Shown here piece after piece: positions 34,863-46,540 of a stretch of 64,000 bases of DNA. Position numbers and translations under genes: made by a program. The notes beneath the pieces are model-generated. The model made no database searches. It worked only from the letters and a program-made list of their open reading frames with translations, and had not been told where the DNA came from. The DNA is taken from the NCBI GenBank assembly GCA_950295325.1, contig OX485806.1, positions 49,225,169 to 49,289,168 on the forward strand, in the 5' to 3' direction. The DNA is from Polytrichum commune (taxonomy: Eukaryota; Streptophyta; Polytrichopsida; Polytrichales; Polytrichaceae). Positions within the stretch are counted from its first letter, which is position 1, and each line of letters begins with the position of its first letter.

Positions 34863-37800
34863 TTACAAAGCACACACAAACTCTCCACTGCTATCCACAT
34901 CTGGATCAGCATCGTTCTCCAAATCCATATCATCAACATCCAGGGCTGAATCATTGTAACTTAGCCCTGCACCTGTTCCTGGCACCCTTGCCTCAGCAAT
35001 AATACGCATGATTTCTTCTACATTTTGTGGAGGATGGTTGGGGTCTTCAAAGTCATAGCTCCTGTCACCTAGGTCCCCAAGATCTGCTGGAAGATTCTTC
35101 AGGAACCACTCGTGCTTTCTGATCTCTTGCATGCTGATTCTCTGCTAACAGCAAGTAAATGTCAACAAAACGAAACACATGTCTGCCAGAATTTTGGATA
35201 CTGAAATTGAACTGTGATGAAAGAAAATAGTAGACTTCGAAAACCTCAATTCGAAAATATACTAGATTGTGTACCTTTGCAGGATTGGCCACGAATATCC
35301 TTGAAAGCAAATGGCGACATTCCCCAGAGATGTGGACGTAATCCGGGATAGTGTATTGCACGCTTAAGATTCGCTGTAGGGACAAAGCAACACCAGCAAC
35401 AAGTAAATAAATGATCAACTAAACCAACACAATATAAGTAGGTTCTTATATATAAAGTATCCACATACCCCGATTGTTTTCCGAAAGTTCCTAGGGTCCT
35501 CAGGATCCTCAAAAGGATATGCACCCACCAGCATCACATAGAGGGTAACACCACATGACCAGACATCAGCAATCTGCAAAAGGCCAGATGTTCAGGATCA
35601 AGTTTACATTGTGGCCACTGCTATCATCAACACATTGCCTACACCAGTCCTGCTGAGTAATGAACCTTGAAAATATCTATAACCTTCTGCCCACATCTAC
35701 ATCCACAACCAAAGCAGTGACCAAATTAAAAACAATTTTGTAATTGAATTCCTAGTACTTTACCTTGCCATCATACTCTTTCTTTGAGAGAACCTCAGGA
35801 GCGATGTACGCAGGTGTCCCCACTGTTGACTTTGGTTGAGAGTGTAACAGAGAAGACTGCCATTACCACAAAATTGACTTCGTAGTGAGGAACAGAGATA
35901 TACTCCAGCGAGTGATAGTACAACCCTACCAACCTGGTCTGTAAAAACCATTCTATGAAATTCCAACCTCATACCTTAGAGTAGCCAAAATCACAGATTT
36001 TGAGCCGAGGTGCAGGACTACCATCCAATAGCGTGTTCTCCAGCTTTAAATCACGATGACATATTTGCTGCACTTAACCGAAAGGAACCTTTAGGCTAAC
36101 GTTGTCAAAGGAGGTAGAGCAGGAAAATACAAAGCAATGACAATGGTCAACAATTATGATACGTTAAGTTTGCTCCTCACATACCATGGCATGACAGTAG
36201 CTGACTCCAGATATGAGCTGCTGGAAGAAAAACCTGGCCTGTTCAATAGAACAGTCAAAGTCAGCCACTACAGCGTTAGGAATGTGCATATTTGCAGACG
36301 TGTTCCTGGAATCTATTAAAACACTCAAGACAATTAAAGCCTCAAAATTGCACCTCATCCTCACTGAAGCGACCAGCATTACAAATTCGCTCAAAAAGCT
36401 CCCCGCCAGCCGCATACTCCATCACAATAGCCAAGTGTGTAGGGGTCAACATAACCTGCAATGACATTAAATCGTGATGTAGGCTAAAGAGGAAAAAGGG
36501 GAAAGGCACGTCTAGCAGACAACTATGAATTCCAACAGATTAAGTAGTCACTAAAAAGGTATTCCCATCCAACACTCCAGCCAACAGAATGCCAACCGGC
36601 AAGCAGAAAATTCACCTCCTTAAATCGCACAATGTTGGGGTGCCGCAAAGAACGGTGATTGATGATCTCTCTCTGAACATTTTCATCGATCTGTAAGGAA
36701 GAGTACACCGATAATTATGTCAAAGCATGTGACAGATCGTTTCTATACTGGAAATCCGAGTAAGTTCAAAGCACACACAAGGAGTCAACTTCAGAACCTC
36801 TCAATTAACACTCGAATTTCATACAAGTTGACAAAAAACCCACTTGTATCAAGATTTCAATGACCAGTACCTTTTGCCAACCAAAAAGTTCTAGTTGCAG
36901 AGTTTAATACCGCTCTCTAGATAAGAGCCTACATGAACAATAATCTAGACCTCCCCGACAGAGCAGAACAATCTCGAAAAGGTCATGGGGCGTCAGAAAT
37001 GTGCGATGCTGACATCAATTAATGCAAAAAGGCTAAACTTCCTAGGCAGAAAGTGACAACCAGCAACCACAGAAGACAGTCGATGCAAAAATAACGGCGA
37101 AAAAACAACGTAGGGAGTATCCTCCGTAGCAAGCAATTGTCAAAGTTACTTAACAGCATGGGAGTTAAGATGAAAGTGTTGAATAAACATCTTGAAGGCA
37201 AGCTAATGCCCAGCACAAACCCTACGCATAAGGATTACGACGAGAATGAAAGTCAATGGAGTGATCTGGATTCGACACATCTTGAAGCTGCCCCCTACAC
37301 AATCTCTACCCTCAAAACCTTGAACATCAGCACAGAGACCTGAGAGGACCAGCCGTCTCCAATAGATCGTCTGATTGATTTTGACCAAGCACTGCTCACG
37401 ATTAGTCCGCAATGCGTCAATAGGATTACTGTAGAAAGGAGGACGCCTCATCAGATAATCAACCACAAGAGCCGAACATGCCTCAGGTAGTCCAAGGCTG
37501 TCAAGAAGAGGAGGTCGGCGACGAAATAGATACTTGAACAGGTGTTGCACATCCATGAAGGTGTAGAACTTGAAAACATCAGTAACAGAACCCAGACATA
37601 TGTTCGCTAAAAGTTTCTCCTCATCGTGAGAGGGTCAACAAGAAGACAAAAGCCTCACGTCAATTGCAAAGACCACTTCGAGTACAGGTGTCAACTGCAA
37701 GTTAAAACAGAAGTTTGCTTGTCATATCATCACAACTGTGACAAAAAGAGTCGATCACTAACCCAAGCCCCGTGATTAGCTAGCTAGAAACTCCGAATCA

Positions 37801-38139
37801 TCCACAACCTCCCTCAAGTACATCCTAACTGAACACCGGCACGAAATTAGGTCACACAGCCGTAAGATCCCAATCCCAGCATAAAATCCCTCACACCGCC
37901 TTAACGAAGGCAGGACACCTGGACGACAAACCCCAAACCAGCAGCGACGCAATAAACATCAACGACAGAACATTTCCTCCTCCTACCTTCTCCCCGCGCT
38001 CGATGTATTTGACAGCAACCAGCTCCCGCGTCTTCTTATCGCGCATCAACCTGGCGACACCAAAGTTTCCCGACCCGATGTCCTTGAGGAGCTCGTACCT
38101 ATCCATATCGTGCACTCCTGGAACATCCGCAAGGTCCAT
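34863..38139 (-). CDS. SnRK2: SnRK2 protein kinase, subclass III (OST1-like), nine exons
   Basis: This is a serine/threonine kinase of the abscisic-acid pathway. In land plants subclass III SnRK2s are held off by PP2C phosphatases and, when released by ABA receptors, phosphorylate bZIP factors and guard-cell channels. Exons on the minus strand are 38139-37987, 36690-36616, 36455-36354, 36238-36185, 36067-35975, 35856-35764, 35573-35469, 35373-35275 and 35141-34863. All introns are GT-AG and the spliced product is 350 residues, the usual length. Features are a glycine loop GSGNFGVA (22-29), catalytic Lys44, HRD (132-134), DFG (154-156), activation-loop [16 protein letters not shown] with Ser165 and Ser169 (matching OST1 Ser171 and Ser175), and the SnRK2 box ([14 protein letters not shown]). 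An acidic C-terminal ABA box ends in [11 protein letters not shown]. The start is the first ATG of a frame that joins the conserved [10 protein letters not shown]. No damage was seen, so it is probably functional. Confidence 0.96.
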
Positions 38140-39315
38140 CGCAGCTGCTCTCGTCTCCTTTCCACCTGCTTAACCCCTCTCGATGCTCAGTCTGCGCTAG
38201 CTGCCTTGGTTAAGTTTCTCTCTTCGCTCATCTCCACTAGACCTGGCGCTTTCCTTCCCTTCCCCTCTTGTCGCTCCGGCTTTTCCTTCCTACCCTGCAT
38301 CCTAAGAGGAAGGTAGATAACTAGGTGGGGTGGCTAGGCAGTTTGGTGGGCAGCTGCGTGGCCTCGCTAGGAAGGCCCCAGTGACTCAAGTGGTGGGCAT
38401 GGCCTTTCGGTCAGCACACTAATAACAGTAAAAAGGTACCAGCGTGCCATGTGTCATTCAGAAAGAAAAAACGGAAAACAAACCAAAACAAAAGAAACAC
38501 AGGCATCATGCATTTGTATTATTATTCTGAGTAAACTAACATACGTTCGTGTAGTTTGTGCAGGGTATTCAGTGTAATGCCAAAAATGGGTTAGTGTATG
38601 CTCATTATTTAATAGGTGGACCTTGCTATCGAGAACAGCTAAGATAGGCACATGTGTCCTTCAGCGTTACCTCAATGTTGCGGGCTTGTAAGGTCACTTT
38701 ATTAACCCTTTATTTGCGAGCCACATAGAGCTTGGGATTTCAATTTCCAACAACTACACTACCATGGGCATAGTACCATGTGCCATCCATTCCGGTGGGA
38801 GAGAAGGGATCATCCCATATGAGCATATCTCTCGTCCATCCAACATTAAAATTTGACCCTTGTAGGTTTGTGATCAATTCACCTCTAATGACTTGGATTA
38901 GATTTTTTCATGGTTTAAAATTCCAGTGTCAATTCCATTGTAAATAATATTGTTTGGGTTGCATACTATTTCATGGGTTTTATCTTAAATGAATGAGAAG
39001 TATGTTTGTATGTGACAACTTTCACTCATTTCTAAAATATATATATATAATCTATCGATATTGGCAAAGCTTTCACCAATATTTTTGAGTATTTTGTGGC
39101 TTTGAATTTCATGTAGATTTTCCTTGTTAATTGATATGTAAGTTAAAATGTGTCCATCCCATCATTTATTCATTTTGAATGTTGTGTAATTGCATTTATT
39201 GATGGTTTAGGATTTAGGGTTTAGGACGAGAAAACAAAAAAAATGAGCACAAACCAAAAATTCCAATCCGAGAAGACAGAAATGCAAGCAAGCAAGTTAG
39301 AAGCCAAGAACGAAT
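38140..39315. other. SnRK2 upstream region
   Basis: About 200 bases next to the start codon are CT-rich and relatively GC-rich, fitting a 5-prime leader of the minus-strand gene. Beyond about 38450 the sequence becomes AT-rich with an AT run near 39042. I found no convincing TATA box or ABRE (ACGTGG) close to the start. No other gene is supported. Confidence 0.5.
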
Positions 39316-41415
39316 TTACGCACATAGCAAATCGAAATTGCGCTTCGCCATCTTCCGGGGAGGAGGAGCAAAAACCAACCCTGGTTGTGGGGCAGCATGC
39401 TGAGAAGTGTGTTCTTGCTTAGGCTCACGCATAGGGAGGAGGATGAACTTGGAGATGTCGATGTCCGACTCAAGCGCCACAATATGGTGTTGAATGGATC
39501 GGCATACAATGACGGAACCTCCTAGAACAACGAAATGCGAGAAGGTGAGCATAAGGAAATGAATGGAAAATGGAACAAGTATAAAAAAAATCAAAATATT
39601 AAAAAACAAAGACATGAAAAACAAGGAGATGAAAAACCAACCAATGCCACATTGCCAATCTATGATAATGTCGTCATTGTCCGTGAGGGCGGAGAAAATG
39701 GTAAAGAAGAATTATGGGCGTTTTTTACGAGCACCTCTTCAAGGCACCACGTCTTCCCTCATCGAATGGTTCTTCGCATCGGCAATGTTGTTGAGCCAAC
39801 CATCTGTCTTGAGATTGTAACCCATGTCTTCGAAAGTCTGAGGTCCGGACATTCAAAACGTATTTATTACGCACGAGCACCTTAATAGAGAACTTACAAA
39901 TATGCAAGAAATGTGAACGGAAATGTAAGGAAAAAAATATAAGAATAAAAAAGGATGAGGCAAGAAAAGAATTACCAACTCGGAAGGATTAGTGGACCAT
40001 TGGAGATCAAGGTCATTCATTCCAAACCAGTCTTCGGCAACGTAGAAGTCCTCTGTATGTGCCCAGTTGTGAATTGATCTAGACACATCAGGATCAACGA
40101 CGTGTGCAAAAACAAGAACGCCGTCATCATAGACGTTGGCGTTTGCGAAGGCAAACAGAACCTCAAAGTACGTGGAAAAACACTTGTTTTATTGACGAAC
40201 ATCCGACGATGATGACGAGATGTTCGGCACACGAAGGTTCTCGGGCACATCTACAAAGTGTAAATCAAACCCTGTGTGAAACTTAGGCTTGGTATTCAGA
40301 CGAATATGGCCCGCTCCAACCTGCAAAGCAAAAATTCAAAGAAAAATTTAAAAAACAAGTATTCAATTATATGGAATGAATGGAAAAATAAGAGAATGTC
40401 GCACAAAACTTAATAAGGAATTATTGGATGCGGCGGTAAGCCGGAGGTAGAACCTTGGACCGCATGAGATCCTCTTTGAGCTCCCCCATGTCGACATTCT
40501 CAATCAAAGAGACAGAAGACGACTTCTCCGAAGCAGTTGCGGATGTATCCGGTGCAACGGCCTTCCTCTTGCGCGGCACGGAGGCAATGGTGACACCGCT
40601 ATGGGAAGGAGCAGGAACATGATCCCGAGAAGGGGCAGAAGGAGTTGCCGTTGGACTTCCGACAACCGTGGTAGCTGGAACTGGAGTGCGCTGAACGGAG
40701 GCCTTGGTGAAAGAACGGGTGGACATTTGACTGGAAGCCACCCTCTTGCCTTTGCCCTTGCCCTTCACCGGCGCAACCTCTATGTCATTGGTGGGAGGAG
40801 TTGGATATTCATCTTCTTCCGGCTCTTCTCCCAATTCAATTACCTCAGGGGCAGAGCAAACGAGGTTGTTGTAGAAGGGTTCTTCTACGTCGGGAATGAA
40901 TCCACAAGATAAATCCCAGTACCATCCACCAGCCACCAAATACACGTGTGAAAATTTTGCAAGTTACATGTGCGTGTACATACAAAGATTCGAATTGTCA
41001 TCGATCCAATCTTCAAGGAATGACGGCAAGGACAAAGAAGGAAGAACATTCTTCACAAAAAACTCATTGTAAATGTACCTATAAATTGAAGAACATGAGA
41101 TCAAAGAAATGGAATGAAAAAAATGAAAACAAACGAAGATATGAAGGACAAAAGAAAAAGAAAAATGATTACCGGTAAGCAACGCGCTTGATAGCTATGG
41201 GGCCTTCCTCGAACTCCATGAGATTGAGCCCTTTAGTGAACTTCAAGACTCCTTTGTCATCAAAATACACCCGAAAAACTTTGTTTCAACAAAATGAGCC
41301 TCCAATGCTCGACAAAATGAGCAGGTTGCAAAATATCTTCCGTAGAAGTCCAGTCAATGTCGATGGAGCATTCATTTTCAAATGAAACAATCTCACCCTC
41401 AACCCCATTCTCCAA
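39316..41415 (-). pseudogene. Decayed spliced gene with N6/N4 DNA methyltransferase-like C-terminus
   Basis: Exons can be followed on the minus strand: 41415-41173, 41078-40984, about 40945-40421, 40320-39976, 39892-39642 and 39521-39316. Several joins are exact, for example AYR/YIYNEFF across 41173/41078 and CGI/GGSV across 39642/39521. The C-terminal text FFTIFSALTDNDDIIIDWQC, then GIGGSVIVCRSIQHHIVALE, aligns position by position with motif I of beta-class methyltransferases (GDxVLDPFxGxG ... GIE). An upstream block DLHFVDVPENL stands where the catalytic D-P-P-Y is expected, reading D-V-P-E. YDDGVLVFAH fits a middle strand. The exon at 40945-40421 is low-complexity and basic (KGKGKGKRVAS). 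Several stops and frameshifts (40200, 40421, 41265) and a lost splice acceptor near 40945 indicate a pseudogene. A first exon upstream of 41415 was not found. The enzyme assignment is moderately sure; function is unknown. Confidence 0.6.
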
Positions 41416-41449
41416 CTAAGATAAGACAAACATAAAGTTAGAAATATGG

Positions 41450-42720
41450 TCAAATCGGATCCGAGAGGATCGAGTTCCAGTCCATTGCCAACTATTTCAA
41501 CATATCATAAAAACAATTTCACACATGTTAAACATATCTACCCATACAAGCTTAACAACCTTGAAGTCAAATTTTGATCCTAATGTCCTACCCTAACACT
41601 ATCTACCAAGCTTGCTCAAACAAATTGAACATATCTACTCATACAATCTTCACAACCTTGAAGTCAAAATTTGGTCCTAATGTCCTACCCGACACTATCA
41701 ACCGAACTAGTCCACATATTTTGAACGTATCTAGACATACATAATACACAACCTTCAACTGAAAATCTGGTCCGAACATCCTCAACCATGACCCTCTCGG
41801 ATCCGAGAGGGTCGGATTCTAGTCCACACCCAACTATTTGAAAATAACATACGAACTAGTCCACACATCTTCAACCTATATACACACACAAAATACACAA
41901 CCATCAAGTCCAAATCTGGTCTTACCATCCTCAACCAAGACCTTCTCGGATCCGAGAGGGTAGATTTCTAGTCCATACCCAACTATTTGACCATAACAAC
42001 CCAACTAGCCCACACATCTTCAACCTATGTACACATACAAAATACACAACCTTAAAGTGAAATCATGGTCCTACCATCCTCAACCAAAACCCTCACGGAT
42101 CCGAGAGGGTCGATTTTTAGTCCATAGCCATAGTATTTGACCATAACAACCGAACTAGTCCACACATCTTCAACCTATGTACACATACAAAATACACAAC
42201 CTTACAGTGAAATCATGGTCCTACCATCTTCAACCAAAACCCTCACGGATCCGAGAGGGTCGATTTCTAGTCCATAGCCATAGTATTTGAACATATAAAC
42301 CGAAATAGTCCACACATCTTGAACCTATCTACACATACCATATACACAACCTTCAAGTCAAAATCTAGTCCTTCCATCCTCAACCAAGACCCTCTCGGAT
42401 CCGAGAAGGTCGAAGTCTAGTCCATTCCCAACTATTTGAACATAACAACCGAACTAGTCCACACATTTTGAACCTATCTACACATACATAATACACAACC
42501 TTCAAGTAAAATTATGGTCCAAACATCCTCAACCATGACCCTCTCGGATCCGAGAGGGCTAAATTCTAGTCCATACCCAACTATTTGAACATAACATACG
42601 AACTAATCCACACATCTTCAACCTATCTATACATACAAAATACACAACCTTCAACTTAAAATATGTTCCTTCCATCGTGAACCAAGACCCTCTCGGATCC
42701 GAGAAGGTCGAAGTCTAATC
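41450..42720. repeat. ~150-bp tandem repeat with 20-bp palindrome
   Basis: About eight units of roughly 150 bases each contain CCCTCTCGGATCCGAGAGGG, a perfect palindrome, or a close variant. Palindromes lie near 41455, 41790, 41940, 42090, 42240, 42390, 42540 and 42690. Between them come CCATACCCAACTATTTGA, CCGAACTAGTCCACACATCT, and ACACAACCTTCAAGTCAAA. The array adjoins a splice acceptor (CTTATCTTAG then 41415) of the minus-strand gene, so it may lie within an intron or just upstream. Confidence 0.92.
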
Positions 42721-43586
42721 CATACCTCCTTCTTAATTTTGAATGCTTAGTGGGTTTTTTTTTTGTGGATACGTGCAAGGGCCGAGGCCGACTAGTATAT
42801 AAGAACCAAGGGTTTTTACAATAATGTAGGCATGTGGGTGTCAAACCCACCGAGGCGCAAGTCACCCACTCAAGGTTACTTCTTGATTTCCATAGCCCTA
42901 TCCATATGTTGCTTGTCCTATTGTTTGCAAGTTTTTTTTCCATATTTAGAGAATTGAATTTCATGTGTCACAGTCCCATAAACCTAAATCTTGAAGTACC
43001 CCTTGTGCATATAACCTCTACGACAAACTTACTATAATAATCAAATTCTTTCTTCTCTCCTCGCGAGACACGCTTTGATTAGAATTGTTGCGATGCTCGC
43101 TTTTTGCCATAGATGGTGTTTGTGAATCACTGTCCTCCCCTTCTTCGTCTATCGACTGTAGATTCAACCCTCCTTTGTCCGTTGCACACGTATTCTGCAA
43201 GTCTGTAGGGGTACTTCTTCCTTCTATGCACGTTTTCTTCTTCTTTTTAAGTTTTCTCCGCCTCCTTTGTTTCGAATTGCTGAAACTCGTGCCTCCCTTT
43301 CTCTTCTTCCGTTTTTTTCCTGGATCGATTGTGGAGATTGTATTTTGGTATGGTTCCTTCATGTGTGCATTCCAGTTCCCCTTTCTTGCTTTTTTTCGTG
43401 CTCTCTACTCTCTGGGCATCCCTCTACTTCATTCACAAAATTACCCTTCACCAACCTTCTCTTACTTATATAATGCCACTGTCGAAAGCTTAGGGTTTAC
43501 AATTGTCTGGTAGTTGTGCCTCGTTTTCTTTTTTTGGATATTTTTATTATTCATCCCTCTCTTTATCCGTGGCTTCCTCATCCACA
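42721..43586. other. Spacer upstream of MULE-like transposase
   Basis: A pyrimidine-rich stretch contains open frames (for example 43085-43513) with no recognised motif and runs of TTCTTC. It could hold the promoter and leader of the transposase gene. No terminal inverted repeat was found. Confidence 0.4.
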
Positions 43587-44986
43587 ATGCCATGTGTATT
43601 AGAAATGGTTGAGCTCCGTGCCAATGGCGTCGGGATCCCCCTTCTGTTCCTTATAGATGCAAACAAATTTGCATCTATCTCTTCCCTTCACCCCAGTATC
43701 AAGTTTTTGTTGCAAAATAATACAATATGGGTCGAACGCGAAATTTATAATAATGTTACTTCTCTGTTGTCATTGACCATGCGTGAGCATTCTAGGGTTG
43801 CCGATAACGGATCATTAGTGTGGGAACTTTGCGTTGGTAAATACAAAGTGTACGGACTCCTAGATTCTTGCTCAAATGTATCCACGGAAATCCGTACCCC
43901 TCCCAATTCATCCTCTTCCACTTTAAACACTCCTCCCGTGGTCAAAGTTAAGATTGAACCTGGTATACACACTGTCATACATCTTTCAGATTCCTCCGAT
44001 GGTGATGAGTCCCCTCTATCCACTCCCATTGTCAAGCCATCCCCTTCCTCCCACAATTCCCCCTTTTTGACCCCCTTTGAAGGCCTTCAACCTTTATGTA
44101 TTTTTTCTCCATCCCCTGCCAAACCATGCATTTCCATTCTTCAATGCCTACGTACTCTTGCTTCCATGCCCGATAGGAAAAACATCCTCAAGAAACTAGA
44201 TTATGACACCTTGCAAATTGAAGAGGTGAATTTCCTCCCGCCTCGCTTTGATGGGAATCAAATGTTTGTCATCCTCCCCGTTGGTGTCTCATCCTTTCAT
44301 ACAAAGGCCAAATCCATGGACGGCATGGACAAACGGTACGACGGCCATGTCTGGACCAAAACCCAAACCACCAACATTATCAATGACTTAGGCTTTGCTT
44401 TTCGCTCGTCCACCTGCATTGGCCACCTCACGTACCACAATCCTCATTGCAACTACCTCCAACATGTTCATCGTACCTCCTCAGTCAATGATACTGAATT
44501 CGATGGATGTACCAAAGACCCTTTTCCAGTTGGTGGTCCGGTGCCTACCTCCTCCACTCTAGTGTGCAAGATCTGCAAGGAGCCACCCAAATGCATTGCA
44601 CCCTGCATTGCCAAAATCTTCTACGTCCATGACAACGATACCACTCAGCGGGCATGCATTCATCTTGGCAATCATCGTCACCCCGTCAAGATCGGCAATT
44701 GCAGGGATAGCTGCTAGCGCATCAATGCCCTAATCGAGGAGCACGTCGAGCGAACGCCCCAAGCCACTCATAGCAAAATCGTTCTTGGGGCCAGCAAGGA
44801 CCTTGTGGATGAGTTCCCCCTCTACAATGATAGTGATCCTCATCAACTTCTTTCCTTGGAAGAACTTGAGCCCGTTTTTTTATCGTTGCAAGAAGTTGAA
44901 TTCCCCCACCTCCAAACCACCTTCAAATACTTGCGTAGGCTAGGAGTATGGATGGCATCGCCAAGCTTAGAGGTGTCAGCACCTGG

Positions 44987-45155
44987 GCCTATGTCCAACG
45001 GAATCAATTCCCAGGCAGGGTGACATGGGCCTATGTCCAACGGAATCAATTCCCAGGCAGGGTGACGTGGGCCTATGTCCAACGGAATCAATTCCCAGGC
45101 CAGGGTGACGTGGGCCTATGTCCAACGGAATCAATTCCCAGGTCAGGGTGACGAG
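44987..45155 (+). repeat. Four tandem copies of a 42-43-bp unit inside the transposase
   Basis: The unit contains GGGCCTATGTCCAACGGAAT and then CAATTCCCAGGCAGGGTGAC. The first copies are 42 bp, adding 14 codons (WAYVQRNQFPGRVT) without shifting the frame; the later two are 43 bp and shift it. It is a recent local duplication in coding sequence. Confidence 0.93.
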
Positions 45156-45809
45156 ACGGAGAAAATTTTCGTCTTGAAGATGTCCGAGGTTGGCCCCGGT
45201 AGTGGGGTTGACTTGGTTAGGCGCATGCAACCTGGCGGAGATCTCCAGCATGTTTGGATCACGTCTGACCAGGTCAAACGCGTCGCCAAGTGAACCACCA
45301 TGGCCTACCACATATATGACGGAACCTACCAGCGCGTCATGACCATCGCTTGCTACGATTTCCAATCCGAGGACAAGGATGCTCAAATGTTTTTCTGGCA
45401 TAACCTCAACCACGTCATGGCTCGCCATGGAATCCCCAAGCCTCACTTCAAAGGCTTCATGGCGGACAATGCGCAAGCCAATTGGAATGTTGTAATGATT
45501 GTCTACGGCTCCGGAGATCCAAAGGTTCCTATTGATGGGCGTGAGAGAACCTGCTACTTCCATTGGACCCAGTCTTTGGAGAAACACACCAAACTCTATA
45601 TCAAGCACGACTTGCAAAACCAACACAAGCGTCTATGCCTCCAATATTGAGATGCATCCTCTATGCTGGAGGTTAAGACGAGGTACCTCGCCATCAAGGC
45701 CTGGTGGGCTCCGTCTAACTGCACCTCCAAGGATGGACTCAAACACCTTCAACTTTGGCTTGCCTTCTGGCACTTCCGATATCGACAATGGGGTGGCTTC
45801 ATGGAATTG

Positions 45810-45902
45810 GTGAGTCTTTAGTGTTATTACTTATTGTTTTTTGTTTTATCTTTTCTTTTCCAAAGCTTTGCTTATTTCTTACACTGCCATTCCATTGCAC
45901 AG
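45810..45902 (+). other. Intron in MULE-like transposase
   Basis: The 93-bp segment starts GTGAGTCT and ends with a T-rich tract and CACAG. Joining the flanks gives MEL/EKIMTAEEF in frame. Confidence 0.7.
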
Positions 45903-46540
45903 GAGAAAATCATGACCGCCGAGGAATTTGCACAAATGCCCAATTGCAACCTTGCAGAATCCATTCACAACAAATGGCTTCAAGCGTCCGGCAATAAGGA
46001 TGGCGATCTTCAAAATGCCAGCTTTCAACTCCCGCATAAAGAACGCATCATGCCCACTCCCCCTTTTAACACATTCGCTCCTCCCCTTGACCTCTTTGGA
46101 GTGGACATTCCAGCCAACCCAGGCACTCCAAGTCTACAAGACAGTCTGCCACCGCACCATCAACAAAACAAATGTAGATGGTGGCATCTGCACGAGTTAT
46201 GGACGGGACCATCTTGAAGGTCACCATGATTCCATGCCCTGAATTTGGTTGCGTGATCATGTTACAGTCCAAACCTGCACCTACACAATCAATTTACCAA
46301 CTCACAGTGAGTTCTCTGCCCGAGTGTAATTGCCCGACCTTCAAGGATATGATATTAAAGTTTGGCAAACAAAATTTGTTCCTGCATTGTAAGCACCTCT
46401 ACTTTATATTTGTCAAGGTCTCTAATGTAGACCCCGACGTTGATTTAATCATTCACGTCCCAATATTTAGCTTCAATGAGGTCAAATTCATCCTCAAAGG
46501 GGGCCTTTTGACACAATCTACTTCCTATAATTCTTCTTAA

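Larger units (their letters stand above)
43587..46540 (+). pseudogene. MULE-like DDE transposase with SWIM zinc finger
   Basis: The likely start is ATG at 43587 (MPCVLEMVELRANG). The first long frame (to 44717) has a low-complexity linker and a DNA-binding FLYWCH/GCM-like block with DGHVWTKTQT, then Cys/His residues (HNPHCNYLQHVHR, CKICKEPPKC, GNHRHPVK). The DDE core is reached past a stop: WITSDQVKR, YQRVMTIACYDFQSEDKD, FKGFMADNAQANW (second Asp), CYFHWTQSLEKHT. AWWAPSNCTSKDGLKHLQLW and a typical GT-AG intron at 45810-45902 come next, then LAESIHNKWLQ. A SWIM motif (CNCPTF ... HCKHLY, about 46320-46410) closes the gene. Stops at 44715, 45292 and 45649 plus a 42-bp tandem duplication show decay. 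The superfamily call rests on SWIM plus DDE order. Confidence 0.7.

Noticed and set aside
37019-37556. Frames between SnRK2 exons 1 and 2
   Set aside because: They fall in intron 1 (36691-37986), whose GT-AG borders restore the conserved kinase reading frame.
41450-42720. Regularly spaced repeats resembling a CRISPR array
   Set aside because: Units are about 150 bp, the spacers are themselves repeated, and the genome is a spliced plant genome. It is a tandem satellite.
44976-45626. Minus-strand frame of 216 codons opposite the MULE-like transposase
   Set aside because: It is the shadow of the transposase and its 42-bp tandem repeat; the plus strand has the DDE motifs.
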